A stretch of DNA of 64,000 nucleotides from Faecalicatena contorta (GCF_021531995.1 NZ_JAFBIZ010000001.1:1-64000), one strand, 5' to 3'; positions 54,396 to 63,902 are shown, counted from the first letter of the stretch. Notes: generated by a model from the letters alone, not told the origin. Program-made: numbers and translations.

Positions 54396-55403
54396 TTATA
54401 ATTCAAAACTCCTGATATCATGATAGGTTTTCCGGACTTCCTTACACCATAACAGATTCCAGAGCAGGCATACTGCCGAAATCAGTCTGATACCACTGCT
54501 CACCTCCGCAGAGCCTTCCAGAATCTTCTGTTCAAAATCCGGCTGCACATGCAGATGATCACCGATAAAAGGATAGATGACACTCAAAGCAGCCAACACC
54601 TGCCCGGTCATGCATGGATCCTCAAATCCATAATGAATATCCGCATGTACCCGTTTCGGTTTCCATCTTCTCAAAAGTTTAAAAACTTCCTTTTTCACTT
54701 TGCAAAATGCCTTCTGATGTACTTCATCCGTCAGGGCCTCTGTAATCTTGTTCTTTTTCTCTGATAATAGCTTCATTTTATCACAGATCTTTTGAATTGT
54801 ACATTTGATCTTCTGGAATATTCCTCGGATCTTATCTCCCAACTTCTGAATCAACGTTTTCTTTTTCGGATCAGAAGTGCGGCCTTTTCTTTCAGTTCTT
54901 TCAGATAATCCGGATTTTTCTTCAGCTTTTTGCGGAATGCTTTTGTCACACCCATCACTTTTTTCCAGCCGTTTTTCTTCCGCAGGCTCTTCTTTTTTTT
55001 CTTCCAGACTCTTTTGATCTGTTTCCAATATTTCTTCAGATTCTTCTTCCATTTCTTTTTCAATTTTTTCTGCAAGTTCTTTTGCCAGTTCTTCTTCATC
55101 CTCTTCCACCTCTTCTTCAACGGTCACGGAATCCTCCTGTTCATTTTTCAACACCTTCCAGGCGATCCTGATCCGCCAGCTCAGCTTTTTCTCACTATAA
55201 GAAACATCCGCTCTTATCAGATGCAAAAGCCATGTCACCTTTCCGACAGCCCTGATTGTATCCGGATTGCCTTCACATGAGGCATCAGCACGATATCGGA
55301 CCGGTACAAAAAGAACAATACAAACCAGTAATACCAGTATTCCCAGCACTACCGCAATGATAATCCCTATGATTTTTAAGATTAATAATAGAATATGTAG
55401 CAT
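54396..55403 (-). CDS. DUF2953 protein, YtfI-like
   Basis: A 335-aa protein with one or two N-terminal membrane segments (residues 3-33), a soluble middle containing a strongly charged Glu/Lys coiled region (about 95-190), and the C-terminal DUF2953 core with HADIHYGFEDPCMTGQVLAA (about 255) and a last hydrophobic segment. The charged insert makes it longer than Bacillus YtfI (about 220 aa). It is paired with ytfJ and starts 1 base after the 107-aa gene. The function is unknown; a sporulation link is inferred from the pairing. Confidence 0.82.
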   Translation of the reverse strand: MLHILLLILKIIGIIIAVVLGILVLLVCIVLFVPVRYRADASCEGNPDTIRAVGKVTWLLHLIRADVSYSEKKLSWRIRIAWKVLKNEQEDSVTVEEEVEEDEEELAKELAEKIEKEMEEESEEILETDQKSLEEKKEEPAEEKRLEKSDGCDKSIPQKAEEKSGLSERTERKGRTSDPKKKTLIQKLGDKIRGIFQKIKCTIQKICDKMKLLSEKKNKITEALTDEVHQKAFCKVKKEVFKLLRRWKPKRVHADIHYGFEDPCMTGQVLAALSVIYPFIGDHLHVQPDFEQKILEGSAEVSSGIRLISAVCLLWNLLWCKEVRKTYHDIRSFEL

Positions 55404-55404
55404 C

Positions 55405-55728
55405 TTATTCTTCCTGTTCTTTTTTTAATATATAAGCCCGGATATCCGTTCCTCTGGTCTCATTATACACTTCCTGCGTAATAAGTTCCACTAATTCTAC
55501 AGCGTCATCATATCCTTTTGCTATTCCGACCACCAGAAAATCATCTTTAGGAAAACCGGGCTGTAATAATACGATGGAATTATAAATCTCCAGATGATTC
55601 GCCTCATTTTGCGCCAGTGTAATAATATGGATATTGGGCTGAAATTTATCTTCCTCCAGCTTGCGAATGATCTTCTCTTCCTTTTTTTTCAGTCCTTCCA
55701 TCAGATACAGATGTCTGTAATATCTCAT
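55405..55728 (-). CDS. Conserved hypothetical protein, 107 aa
   Basis: A 107-aa soluble protein, rich in Glu, Lys and Ile, beginning RYYRHLYLMEGLKKKEEKII and ending in a KKEQEE tail. The predicted fold alternates helices and strands (NIHIITLA, FLVVGIAKGYDDAVELV, DIRAYILK), which could be a small alpha/beta domain. I do not recognise the family. AAAGGAG precedes the ATG. It lies between the PBP gene and the ytfI-like gene and nearly abuts the latter, so the two are cotranscribed. Confidence 0.75.
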   Translation of the reverse strand: MRYYRHLYLMEGLKKKEEKIIRKLEEDKFQPNIHIITLAQNEANHLEIYNSIVLLQPGFPKDDFLVVGIAKGYDDAVELVELITQEVYNETRGTDIRAYILKKEQEE

Positions 55729-55793
55729 CTTTTCTGCTCCTTTTTGTGTCTCTTATAGCATACCCGTTTTTCAGATTTTCAGTCGGTATCAGA

Positions 55794-57326
55794 TTAATAA
55801 TAATATGCATCAAAAATCTGTTTTGCAATATTCACAGCCTTTGCAGTTCCATCGGAAGATTCAATGATGATGCTGACTACAAGCTCCGGATTATCTACAT
55901 TGCTCATTCCGATGAACCATGAATGGTCTTTTTCCTTGTCAGAACTGTACTCAGCAGTTCCCGTCTTACCTGCAGCTGTATAGCTCTGACCCGCAAGCAC
56001 GGATGCAGTTCCATAATCCACAACACTCTTCATATACTCCTTCAGCTGCGCTGCTTCTTCTGTCGTCATTAACTGTCTGTACTCTTCCGGTTCCGTTTCT
56101 TTTACGGTCGTTCCAGAATAATTGGTTACTTTATCGATCAGATATGGTTTCATCAATGTTCCGCCATTGGCGATTGCAGACGTAATCAACGCCATATGAT
56201 ACGGACTCACCTGTGTCTCTCCCTGTCCCATGGCAGTCATCATCTTTGTCCCGTTTCCTGCGGATGAATCCAGCGTAAAACTGCTCTTACTATAAGGCAG
56301 ATCACATGGAAGCTTTGAATCAAACAGAACTTCCTTCGCCGTTTTTTTGAAGGAATCCGAATCCAGCAACAGTCCGATATTAGAGAATGAAGCATTACAG
56401 GAATATGCAAGACTATCCTGAAGGTTCAGCTGTCCATGCACATTTCCGTTATAACAGTGAATCGTAATCCCATCCTGTTCGATCGCCCCTGTACAATTAT
56501 AGGTGTAAGAAGAATAATCCGAATATTCTCTCATATATTCAAGTGCTGTAACCACTTTGAAAGTCGATCCCGGTGCATATTGCCCCTGCGTCGCACGATT
56601 CAGAAGCGCACTGTTTTCATCCGTATTCAGGCTGTCCCAGTTCACATCGACCGTATTGGGATCATAATCAGGCTTTGATACCATAGCCAGAATCTTACCG
56701 GTTTTCGGATCCATAACAACAACTGCACCCTTATAGCTGCCAAGTGCATTATACGCTGCCTGCTGAAGTGTCAGATCCAGTGTTGTCACTACCGTATCTC
56801 CCGTATTTTTCTGATCCTGAAATTCATTCTTTAATTTTTCCAGAAAAAATGCATTGGATGTCAGAAGATCATAATTTGCAACAGATTCAATCCCGGATTT
56901 TCCATGCGTGCTGTATCCTACAACATGAGCAAACATATTGCCAAATGGATATTCTCTGATCTCCGAACCATCTTCAGCCACACTGGTCTGAGCCAGTATG
57001 TTCCCGTTTTTATCAACGATTTTTCCCCGTGCTACCCGGTCTGCATTCGAATCCTGTCTTGCATTATATGGACTTCGGATTATGTCGGCACTTTTCTCCA
57101 CCTGAAAATAAGTAATATACCCCATCAGCACCAGGAATAACGCTACAAAGATATATGTCACCCTAGCGAACTCTTTGTTTCTTTCCCGCTTTGCTCTGGC
57201 TTTTTTCTTGTCCTGACGTCTGGCTTCCTTTCGCTCTCTTCGCGGCATTGCTTCCACTTCTTCTTTGCGCTTTTTCCTCTTGTCCGCTTCTCTTTGCTCG
57301 TAACCTTTCTTTTTTCTTTCTTTCAA
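55794..57326 (-). CDS. Class B penicillin-binding protein (PBP2/PbpA type)
   Basis: A peptidoglycan transpeptidase that partners the SEDS protein encoded just upstream. The 510-aa protein has a long basic N-terminus (1-50), one membrane helix (about 56-73), a short dimerisation region, and the transpeptidase motifs STFK (Ser254, Lys257), SCN (309-311) and KTG (454-456). It is short for PBP2 and resembles PbpA of RodA-PbpA pairs. The frame opens at a TTG at 57326 with GAGGAAG upstream, overlapping the ftsW-like gene by 164 bases; an ATG at 57248 (overlap 86) is the main alternative. Confidence 0.9.
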   Translation of the reverse strand: MKERKKKGYEQREADKRKKRKEEVEAMPRRERKEARRQDKKKARAKRERNKEFARVTYIFVALFLVLMGYITYFQVEKSADIIRSPYNARQDSNADRVARGKIVDKNGNILAQTSVAEDGSEIREYPFGNMFAHVVGYSTHGKSGIESVANYDLLTSNAFFLEKLKNEFQDQKNTGDTVVTTLDLTLQQAAYNALGSYKGAVVVMDPKTGKILAMVSKPDYDPNTVDVNWDSLNTDENSALLNRATQGQYAPGSTFKVVTALEYMREYSDYSSYTYNCTGAIEQDGITIHCYNGNVHGQLNLQDSLAYSCNASFSNIGLLLDSDSFKKTAKEVLFDSKLPCDLPYSKSSFTLDSSAGNGTKMMTAMGQGETQVSPYHMALITSAIANGGTLMKPYLIDKVTNYSGTTVKETEPEEYRQLMTTEEAAQLKEYMKSVVDYGTASVLAGQSYTAAGKTGTAEYSSDKEKDHSWFIGMSNVDNPELVVSIIIESSDGTAKAVNIAKQIFDAYYY

Positions 57327-58635
57327 TATCGTCTTCCTCGTCTTCCCTTAATATATACAATCCCTGTATAATCGCAAACATGATCAGTGTACTGATCAGA
57401 GAACTTCCTCCATAACTTACAAGCGGCAGCGTCACACCTGTAGAAGGAATGAACTTCACGGCACCGCCAATGGTCAAAAAAACCTGGAATATATAGCAGG
57501 TTCCAAGCCCAAGTGCAACCATTTTATAGAACATATTATGAAGCTGCATGGCAATATTCAGGAACATTACATAGCAGCTGACACAGATCAATATCAGACA
57601 CAGAGCAAATATCAACCCCATCTCTTCCGAAATCGCAGAAAATATAAAGTCTTCTGCCGCTACCGGTATGGTATCGGGCTGTCCCTGATACAGACCGGTT
57701 CCAAACCATCCTCCGGTTCCGATCGCAAATAGCGACTGCGCCACCTGATAGCCTCCGTTATCATAAGATGCAAACGGATCTTTCCACACAATCACCCGTG
57801 TTCTCACATGACTGAACAGATAATAGGCCACTACAGAGGCAACACTTCCCGCTCCGAGTCCGGCAAGAATATATAACGGCTGATGTGTTGCCACATAAAG
57901 CATGACAAGATACACCACAAATATGATCAGTGCTGCTCCAAGATCCTTTGATACTACAAGGATCAATACATGAAATGCTGCAATGGCCGTGGTGATCACA
58001 ATCTCTTTAAATTCCATGGAACGTTTAAAGCTCGCTGCCACAAAAAATACAAAGATAATCTTTACAAGCTCCGAAGGCTGAATACTGATCCCGCCGATTG
58101 TGAATCCAAGCATCGCGCCATACGATACCCGACCGACGATCAGTACAATCCCCAGTGACACGATACCCGCAGCGGCATACAGAATTCTCCACTCTGAAAG
58201 GAGCCTGAACTTTCGGATAATAACCGGTATGATCAGACAAAGTGCAATTCCTCCGGCTGCAATAAGATACTGCTTCGACGCCTTATTATAATCCAGTCTT
58301 GTAATCATGATAAACCCGATGCTTAAAAGCATACACATGTTATTGACTACCAGTCTGGACACTCTCGGATAGATCACCGTATACAGAACGATCGTGGCCC
58401 CCAGAAGCGTCACCTGCATCAAATATAATGCCAGGATCTTAATATCATTCTTTTCCAGATACATGACCAGAAAAGCAATCAGATGGATCATAAACATCAG
58501 CACATTCTGTTTTCTGAGCATCCTCTTCTTCTTATCCGGATCAAAATATCCAAAGATACTAAAACACAGATATGTGTACACTGTAACTAATACAATCATC
58601 AGATATTTTGACAATTCTACAATAATATTAACCAA
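57163..58635 (-). CDS. FtsW/RodA/SpoVE-family peptidoglycan polymerase
   Basis: SEDS proteins polymerise lipid II into glycan strands and work with a class B PBP. The 490-aa protein has about twelve or more membrane segments, including several extra ones at the N-terminus, the SYGAMLGFTIGGISIQPSE motif near residue 160-185, the catalytic aspartate in PVAAEDFIFS near residue 300, and GGSSLISTLIMFAIIQG near 405. The cytoplasmic tail of about 70 residues is Lys/Arg/Gln-rich. The start codon is TTG with GGTGG upstream. It lies 8 bases after the U32 gene, and the PBP gene overlaps its end. Confidence 0.9.
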   Translation of the reverse strand: MVNIIVELSKYLMIVLVTVYTYLCFSIFGYFDPDKKKRMLRKQNVLMFMIHLIAFLVMYLEKNDIKILALYLMQVTLLGATIVLYTVIYPRVSRLVVNNMCMLLSIGFIMITRLDYNKASKQYLIAAGGIALCLIIPVIIRKFRLLSEWRILYAAAGIVSLGIVLIVGRVSYGAMLGFTIGGISIQPSELVKIIFVFFVAASFKRSMEFKEIVITTAIAAFHVLILVVSKDLGAALIIFVVYLVMLYVATHQPLYILAGLGAGSVASVVAYYLFSHVRTRVIVWKDPFASYDNGGYQVAQSLFAIGTGGWFGTGLYQGQPDTIPVAAEDFIFSAISEEMGLIFALCLILICVSCYVMFLNIAMQLHNMFYKMVALGLGTCYIFQVFLTIGGAVKFIPSTGVTLPLVSYGGSSLISTLIMFAIIQGLYILREDEEDDIERKKKERLRAKRSGQEEKAQRRSGSNAAKRAKGSQTSGQEKSQSKAGKKQRVR

Positions 58636-58643
58636 CTTTCCAC

Positions 58644-60779
58644 CTACTTTACTCCTCTTTTAAAGTGCCCGCGCGTATAATCCATATCTGGCGTAAGCAC
58701 TGTCTCTCCACCTGAAAATGCAGTTCCATATATCTCAATCATCTCCCGCACCACATTCGCATCTTCCCGGCAAAAATCCAACCGGACTTCCGCCGGATGA
58801 AGAGCCATGATCTCATCCGCTTTATCGGCCAGATATAATGGTGCCGAATTATAGATGATATTATAGCAATAGCGACAGCATTTTCTCACAGAAAACTGCT
58901 TCTGATACCGATCGGTAATGGAAAGATATCCTTCTTTTCCATCACATCCCGAACTGCTCTTCTGAATACATCCCGCCGTGATCATGACAGGCTGATAGCC
59001 ATACACAATCAAAGCAGCCCCTTCGATATTCAGTGATTTCAGTTCTCGATCATTTAATTCTGCCGGTGCAGTATATCTGCAGATCCCCTGCTCTTTGGCA
59101 AACTGCTTTGCAGACTGGTTCCAGACATACACATTGGAGTCGGAACGGATTTCCTTCGAATATCCATGCAGCTTCAGCCATTCCAGGCTTTCAAGATTCC
59201 GCACCATCACACCGTCATATATGGTTACCATCTCGTCATAGATCTTCTCAAACCGGGATATCACCGGATCTCTGAAGATGTAAGGCATCGCAAGAATATA
59301 CCGGATCCCCGGTCTTTTTCCTGCCCTGAGCTTTTGTATGATCCTGCCATCCATACCGGACAGACTTTCCACATATATACTCGAAACCCTCTCAGACATT
59401 ATCGCCTGCTCAAGCTGTTCTTCATCCTGAACAAGAACCGTAAGCTCCGGACACTCCTGCACGGAAATTACCGCTTCTTCCCTGCTGTCCTGAATCGGTC
59501 TCATCTCAGGGATCTCCCGGTGATATTCCGCCAGAACCGTCTGTGTCAGACATCGGATTGCCTCTCTTCGCAGTTCGTTTAATGCCTGCATCGGAAGGAA
59601 AACATTACCTTCCATCTGAATCACAAGCCTGTCAAATGTATATTCTGTGTTGCCGGTTTTTCTGATCTGCTTCTCCACTCTGTCTGCGTCAAGCGGCTGA
59701 CGCATCGCCTCCTGTACCGGTTCTCCTTCACATATGACCTGTCTGCCCTGATAATTCAACATCAGTTTAGCATTCTGTCCGACAGAAAGTATTAATTTCC
59801 CATTAATTTTTTCTTGTAATTTGACTTCTTTCCATTCTGTCTCTTCTTTTTTTTCAATTCCCGGCCTCTGAAACGAAATCATATCTTTTCCGTTATGCTG
59901 ATGATAGTACCCCTTTGTATATCCTCTCCTCTGATATACGCGCAGAAGATCTTCTTTATCCCGCTGAGATACACGATATCCGTCCTTTCCTTTTTCGAAA
60001 TACAGATCTGCATACTTCCGATACATTTTAACAACCGTATAGACATAATCCGGCTGCTTCATTCTGCCCTCGATTTTAAAAGAGTCTATCCCGGCCTCTA
60101 TCAGTTCCGGAAGGAAATCAATGGTACACAGATCCTTCAGACTCATAATATCTTCCGGCTTTCTCCCCTGTACACGGTATGGAAGACGGCATGGCTGTGC
60201 ACACTGTCCCCGGTTGCCGCTTCTGCCCCCGATCATACTGCTGAGCAGACATTGACCGGAATAGCAATAGCACAATGCACCATGCACAAAACATTCCATC
60301 TCCAGTCCTGTCTTCTGCTTCATCGAACAAATCTCATCCAGCGAAAGCTCCCTTGCCGGTACAACTCTTGTAATTCCGTACTCCTTTACACAGGAGGCCC
60401 CCAGAGCATTTGTTATCGTCATCTGGGTACTGGCATGTACGGAAAGATCCGGAAACCACTGTCGGATACACCTCATCACACCGGTATCCTGTACAATCAC
60501 TGCATCCAGCCCTCTCTGATAATACGGCAGCAGATATTCATATAATTCATTCAATTCCCGATCTTTCAGAAGCGTATTCACCGTCAGATAGATCTTTCTG
60601 CCATGAATATGCACGTAATCAATCGCTTCCAGAAGATCCTCCTGTGACAGATTTCTGGCATATGCTCTTGCTCCGTATCTGCTTCCTCCCAGATATACAG
60701 CATCTGCGCCTGCACTGATTGCAGACCTCAGACTTTCATATGATCCGGCCGGTGCCAGTATTTCTACATTGCTGTCCAT
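58644..60779 (-). CDS. Peptidase U32-family protein (RlhA/TrhP-like RNA hydroxylation)
   Basis: Despite the name, characterised U32 proteins of this type (RlhA, TrhP) hydroxylate C2501 of 23S rRNA or U34 of tRNA. The 711-aa protein starts MDSNVEILAPAGSYESL, has the HASTQMTITN segment (about 140), conserved cysteines in ECFVHGALCYCYSGQC and GQCAQPCR (about 185-215) that bind a cluster in the family, the DUF3656-type middle and a RKCCRYCYNIIYN cysteine cluster near 655. The frame opens at 60803; the ATG at 60777-60779 has AAAGGA upstream. Which RNA it modifies is not clear. Confidence 0.88.
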   Translation of the reverse strand: MDSNVEILAPAGSYESLRSAISAGADAVYLGGSRYGARAYARNLSQEDLLEAIDYVHIHGRKIYLTVNTLLKDRELNELYEYLLPYYQRGLDAVIVQDTGVMRCIRQWFPDLSVHASTQMTITNALGASCVKEYGITRVVPARELSLDEICSMKQKTGLEMECFVHGALCYCYSGQCLLSSMIGGRSGNRGQCAQPCRLPYRVQGRKPEDIMSLKDLCTIDFLPELIEAGIDSFKIEGRMKQPDYVYTVVKMYRKYADLYFEKGKDGYRVSQRDKEDLLRVYQRRGYTKGYYHQHNGKDMISFQRPGIEKKEETEWKEVKLQEKINGKLILSVGQNAKLMLNYQGRQVICEGEPVQEAMRQPLDADRVEKQIRKTGNTEYTFDRLVIQMEGNVFLPMQALNELRREAIRCLTQTVLAEYHREIPEMRPIQDSREEAVISVQECPELTVLVQDEEQLEQAIMSERVSSIYVESLSGMDGRIIQKLRAGKRPGIRYILAMPYIFRDPVISRFEKIYDEMVTIYDGVMVRNLESLEWLKLHGYSKEIRSDSNVYVWNQSAKQFAKEQGICRYTAPAELNDRELKSLNIEGAALIVYGYQPVMITAGCIQKSSSGCDGKEGYLSITDRYQKQFSVRKCCRYCYNIIYNSAPLYLADKADEIMALHPAEVRLDFCREDANVVREMIEIYGTAFSGGETVLTPDMDYTRGHFKRGVK

Positions 60780-60841
60780 ACCCGTTTCCTTTCTGCTAGT
60801 CATCTGTTATAGACGTAATCATTTCATGTTCCTCAAAGAGT

Positions 60842-60864
60842 AAAAAAAGCTGTCAAAAGACAGC
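60842..60864 (-). terminator. Terminator of zapA
   Basis: Minus strand: GGCTGTC-TTTT-GACAGC followed by seven T. It starts directly after the zapA stop codon. Confidence 0.9.
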
Positions 60865-61278
60865 CTATTTTTTACGATTATTCTTGATCTCCGTTTCAAG
60901 CTGTACGATCTTCATCTGCAGCTCTTTATTTTCTTCTTTCAGCTTGTCCATTGCCTTTTCTGCATTTTCCAGCTTAATCTGAACGGAAATCAATTCATGC
61001 TTCAGATCATACATTTCTTTATCTTTTGCTTCTATATCACTTTCCAAAGTACCGCCCTGTTTCTTGGCCTTAAAGTAATCATCCGCAATATTCAGCGCCA
61101 GAAGAATACTTCTCGTCTCAGCACTTTGCTTACGATACCCTTCACTGTTACTGCATTCCTCTATCTTGTGATTCAGATAAGTGGATACTTTCTGCAGATA
61201 ATCTTCACTTTCAAATCCGCTTAAAGTAAACACCTTGCCTCCTATTAATACTTCCGTATAGTTTTTTGATGATGCCAT
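60865..61278 (-). CDS. zapA: Cell division protein ZapA
   Basis: ZapA binds FtsZ and cross-links filaments at the division site. The 137-aa protein has the ZapA core (residues 5-85: TEVLIGGKVFTLSGFESEDYLQ and the LLALNIADDY helix) followed by a long coiled coil rich in Glu and Lys (about 75-135). It is longer than Bacillus ZapA (85 aa), as is usual for clostridia. AGGAGG precedes the ATG. It has a promoter inside the end of the upstream gap and a terminator right after. Confidence 0.9.
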   Translation of the reverse strand: MASSKNYTEVLIGGKVFTLSGFESEDYLQKVSTYLNHKIEECSNSEGYRKQSAETRSILLALNIADDYFKAKKQGGTLESDIEAKDKEMYDLKHELISVQIKLENAEKAMDKLKEENKELQMKIVQLETEIKNNRKK

Positions 61279-61316
61279 AAGAAGCCTCCTCGAACTTTCT
61301 ATAATTTCTGATAACT

Positions 61317-61345
61317 ATTATAAACTAATCTCACATAAAAACCAA
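61317..61345 (-). promoter_or_regulatory. Sigma-A promoter of zapA
   Basis: Minus strand: TTGGTT (61340-61345), a 17-base spacer, TATAAT (61317-61322). It lies just downstream of the ruvB stop codon. Confidence 0.82.
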
Positions 61346-61355
61346 CTGTTTTTCG

Positions 61356-62354
61356 TTATTTTTGAATCAAAATACCCAGATGTACATATGCATGGTCTGT
61401 TACGATCCGCCCTCTTGGGGTTCTCTGTATAAATCCATTTTTCAGAAGATAAGGCTCATACACATCCTCGATTGTTCCTGCATCTTCACCAATGGCAGCT
61501 GCAAGTGTGTCCAGTCCGACCGGACCTCCCTGAAACTTTTCAATCATGGTGAGCAAGATTCCACGGTCTGTCTGATCCAGTCCTTCCTTATCCACGTCCA
61601 GAAGATCCAGTGCATAATCTGCAACCTCTTCTGTAATATAGCCATCATATTTGACCTGTGCAAAATCACGCACGCGTTTCAGCAGACGATTGGCAAGTCT
61701 CGGAGTGCCTCTCGACCTTCTTGCGAGTGCATAAGCACCTTTTTCATCAATTCCAACATCCAACACCTGTGCGGACCGAACAATGATAGCCTTCAGTTCT
61801 TCAATTGTATAGAATTCCATACGATTTACCACACCAAACCGATCCCGAAGCGGAGCAGTCAGCATTCCTGCCCTTGTCGTCGCGCCCACAAGCGTAAACT
61901 TCGGCAGATCCAGGCGAATCGATCTTGCACCGGCACCTTTTCCGATCATAATATCAATTGCAAAGTCCTCCATCGCCGGATACAACACCTCTTCTACCTG
62001 ACGGTTCAGCCGGTGGATCTCATCAACAAACAATACATCACCCTCCTGAAGATTATTCAGGATTGCCGCCATATCTCCGGGTTTTTCAATCGCCGGACCG
62101 GACGTGATCTTCATATTAACATTCATTTCATTTGCAATGATTCCTGCAAGCGTTGTCTTTCCAAGCCCCGGAGGCCCATAGAAAAGTACATGATCCAGTG
62201 CCTCATTTCTCGCTTTCGCCGCTTCAATGTAGATCTTCAGCATCTCTTTTGCTTTTTCCTGTCCAATATAATCTTCCAGAAGCTGCGGTCTTAAATGATT
62301 TTCAAATCTCTGATCTTCTTCCAGATTCTCTGTTGTGATAATTCTTCTGCTCAT
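61356..62354 (-). CDS. ruvB: Holliday junction helicase motor RuvB
   Basis: RuvB hexamers pump DNA through the RuvA-bound Holliday junction. The 332-aa protein has Walker [12 protein letters not shown] (about residue 54), Walker B DEIHRL (about 107), a sensor/arginine-finger segment ([17 protein letters not shown], about 210) and the C-terminal winged helix with [10 protein letters not shown]. The frame opens at a GTG at 62366, but the ATG at 62352-62354 ([14 protein letters not shown]) fits family starts. It follows ruvA by 18 bases. Confidence 0.97.
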   Translation of the reverse strand: MSRRIITTENLEEDQRFENHLRPQLLEDYIGQEKAKEMLKIYIEAAKARNEALDHVLFYGPPGLGKTTLAGIIANEMNVNMKITSGPAIEKPGDMAAILNNLQEGDVLFVDEIHRLNRQVEEVLYPAMEDFAIDIMIGKGAGARSIRLDLPKFTLVGATTRAGMLTAPLRDRFGVVNRMEFYTIEELKAIIVRSAQVLDVGIDEKGAYALARRSRGTPRLANRLLKRVRDFAQVKYDGYITEEVADYALDLLDVDKEGLDQTDRGILLTMIEKFQGGPVGLDTLAAAIGEDAGTIEDVYEPYLLKNGFIQRTPRGRIVTDHAYVHLGILIQK

Positions 62355-62372
62355 CTCATCTTCCACCCTGTA

Positions 62373-62993
62373 CTAAAACATCATTTTTTTGAGTGCCTGT
62401 TTCAATACTTCTTCTACTTTCATATCTTCCGTTATCTCAACCTGTTTTACCGCTTTCAGAGCCTCTGCACTTCCATATCCCAGTGCAGTCAGAGCCTGCA
62501 CTGCTTCACTCTGTACTTCCGCACAGCCTGCATCCGAAGTTCCAGAAGCCGATGACATTTCACCATCTGAGATATGTTCCAGTGCATCCTCCAGCTTCAG
62601 CTTATCCTTGAGTTCCAGTATCAACTTTTCAGCCGTCTTCTTTCCAATCCCCGGAGCTGCCTGGATCGCTTTTACATCATTGGATGCCACTGCAAACCGC
62701 AGATCATCCGGACCGAGAGCAGACAGAATTCCAAGTGCACCTTTCGGGCCGATTCCATTTACCCCGATCAGCATACGAAACACGGACAATTCATCCCTCG
62801 TCAGGAAACCATACAACTGCATCATATCCTCTTTTACATGCAGATATGTGTGAATCTTTACTTCTTTTCCTGTACGCGGCAGCATTCCCATGGCTCGACC
62901 TGCCATATATACTCCATATCCTATACCTCCCACATCAATGATAACCCGGTCCTCTTCCATCGCCGCAAGAGTTCCCCTTACATATGCAATCAT
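62373..62993 (-). CDS. ruvA: Holliday junction-binding protein RuvA
   Basis: RuvA tetramers bind the four-way junction and load RuvB. The 206-aa protein begins MIAYVRGTLAAMEEDRVIIDVGGIGY (OB domain), has two helix-hairpin-helix segments (NGIGPKGALGIL near 76 and PGIGKKTAEKLIL near 112), and a C-terminal RuvB-binding domain after a flexible Ser/Ala linker. AGGAGG precedes the ATG. It follows the Gx-transporter gene by 8 bases. Confidence 0.97.
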   Translation of the reverse strand: MIAYVRGTLAAMEEDRVIIDVGGIGYGVYMAGRAMGMLPRTGKEVKIHTYLHVKEDMMQLYGFLTRDELSVFRMLIGVNGIGPKGALGILSALGPDDLRFAVASNDVKAIQAAPGIGKKTAEKLILELKDKLKLEDALEHISDGEMSSASGTSDAGCAEVQSEAVQALTALGYGSAEALKAVKQVEITEDMKVEEVLKQALKKMMF

Positions 62994-63001
62994 AACTCCT
63001 C

Positions 63002-63493
63002 CTAAAATCTTATATTTTTCAGCCTTCTTAACATTTCATTCGACAGTATTCCAATCAAAAGTCCTGTCACAAGTCCTGCAATCATCAATACCGGAAAATA
63101 ATATGCCACACTGAATGTCTCAACAACCAGCATTGCTACAATCAACTGCCCGGCATTATGGAAAACGCCTCCGGCGACACTGATTCCCATGACACTGAAC
63201 CCATTCTGACGTTTCAGTACCGCCATCACCGTTAAACTCAGAAGTCCTCCCGCAAGGCTGTACAGAATACTAAAATAATTCCCGAACAGAAATCCTGAAA
63301 GGAGTATTCGAACCACCGATAACAGATAAACTTTCCGCAGCGGCAGCTTATACAGTGCCACTACAATAATCAGATTGGCCAATCCAAGCTTCACTCCCGG
63401 AATTCCGAAGTTGATCGGAATCAGGGTCTCCACATAACTGAAGATCAGCGCAAGTGCAGTCAAAACTCCAAAATATGCCACTCTGCTTTTCAT
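63002..63493 (-). CDS. Gx transporter family / heptaprenyl diphosphate synthase component I-like membrane protein
   Basis: A 163-aa membrane protein with five hydrophobic segments, of the family annotated as heptaprenyl diphosphate synthase component I or Gx transporter (like ECF-type S components). Conserved segments include FGVLTALALIFSYVETLIP, GIPGVKLGLANLIIV and GVFHNAGQL. The family's name is historical; transport of a redox or isoprenoid-related small molecule is likelier but unproven. GGAGG precedes the ATG. It lies 9 bases after the NusG-II gene, a recurrent pair in Firmicutes. Confidence 0.83.
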   Translation of the reverse strand: MKSRVAYFGVLTALALIFSYVETLIPINFGIPGVKLGLANLIIVVALYKLPLRKVYLLSVVRILLSGFLFGNYFSILYSLAGGLLSLTVMAVLKRQNGFSVMGISVAGGVFHNAGQLIVAMLVVETFSVAYYFPVLMIAGLVTGLLIGILSNEMLRRLKNIRF

Positions 63494-63502
63494 GATCTCC
63501 TC

Positions 63503-63877
63503 CTAATTCGCAATATCATCATATTCACTCTGTTCGCTGTTTTTTACTTCCACCACAACTTGATTCGGAAGACAGATGATGCTTTCTCCGTTCTTCGACA
63601 CTGCCTTCTGATGGACACACAATTTATCCGGACAATCCGCTTCTGTCATGTCGGCTTTTCCATCTTTAATCTGAAGGATGTTTGTCCCTCCATTGATTTC
63701 TATCGTCTGCACCTCAGAAAGACGATAGGTTCCCTGCTCTTCACCATCAACTTTTATGATCACGACTCCCTTACCGGCATCCTGCATTTTTTCATGCATC
63801 AGATAGGCAAATGCCGCGATACAGATGATCCCAAAGATCAGAATCAGATCATTTCTTTTCCATTTATGATTCATCAT
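63503..63877 (-). CDS. NusG domain II-containing membrane-anchored protein
   Basis: A 124-aa protein with an N-terminal membrane helix (residues 10-26) and an extracytoplasmic NusG-II (KOW-like) domain. The domain has the family motif DCPDKLCVHQ (about 82) and the SIICLPNQVVVEV strand at 102-114. Despite the name it is not a transcription factor. In several Firmicutes it sits with Gx-transporter and ApbE-type flavin transferase genes in extracellular redox clusters; none of the latter is in the window. Two adjacent ATG codons follow AAAAGGGG. It is the first gene of the operon with ruvA-ruvB. Confidence 0.85.
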   Translation of the reverse strand: MMNHKWKRNDLILIFGIICIAAFAYLMHEKMQDAGKGVVIIKVDGEEQGTYRLSEVQTIEINGGTNILQIKDGKADMTEADCPDKLCVHQKAVSKNGESIICLPNQVVVEVKNSEQSEYDDIAN

Positions 63878-63902
63878 TCTACCCCTTTTCGGTCTACGCC
63901 CT

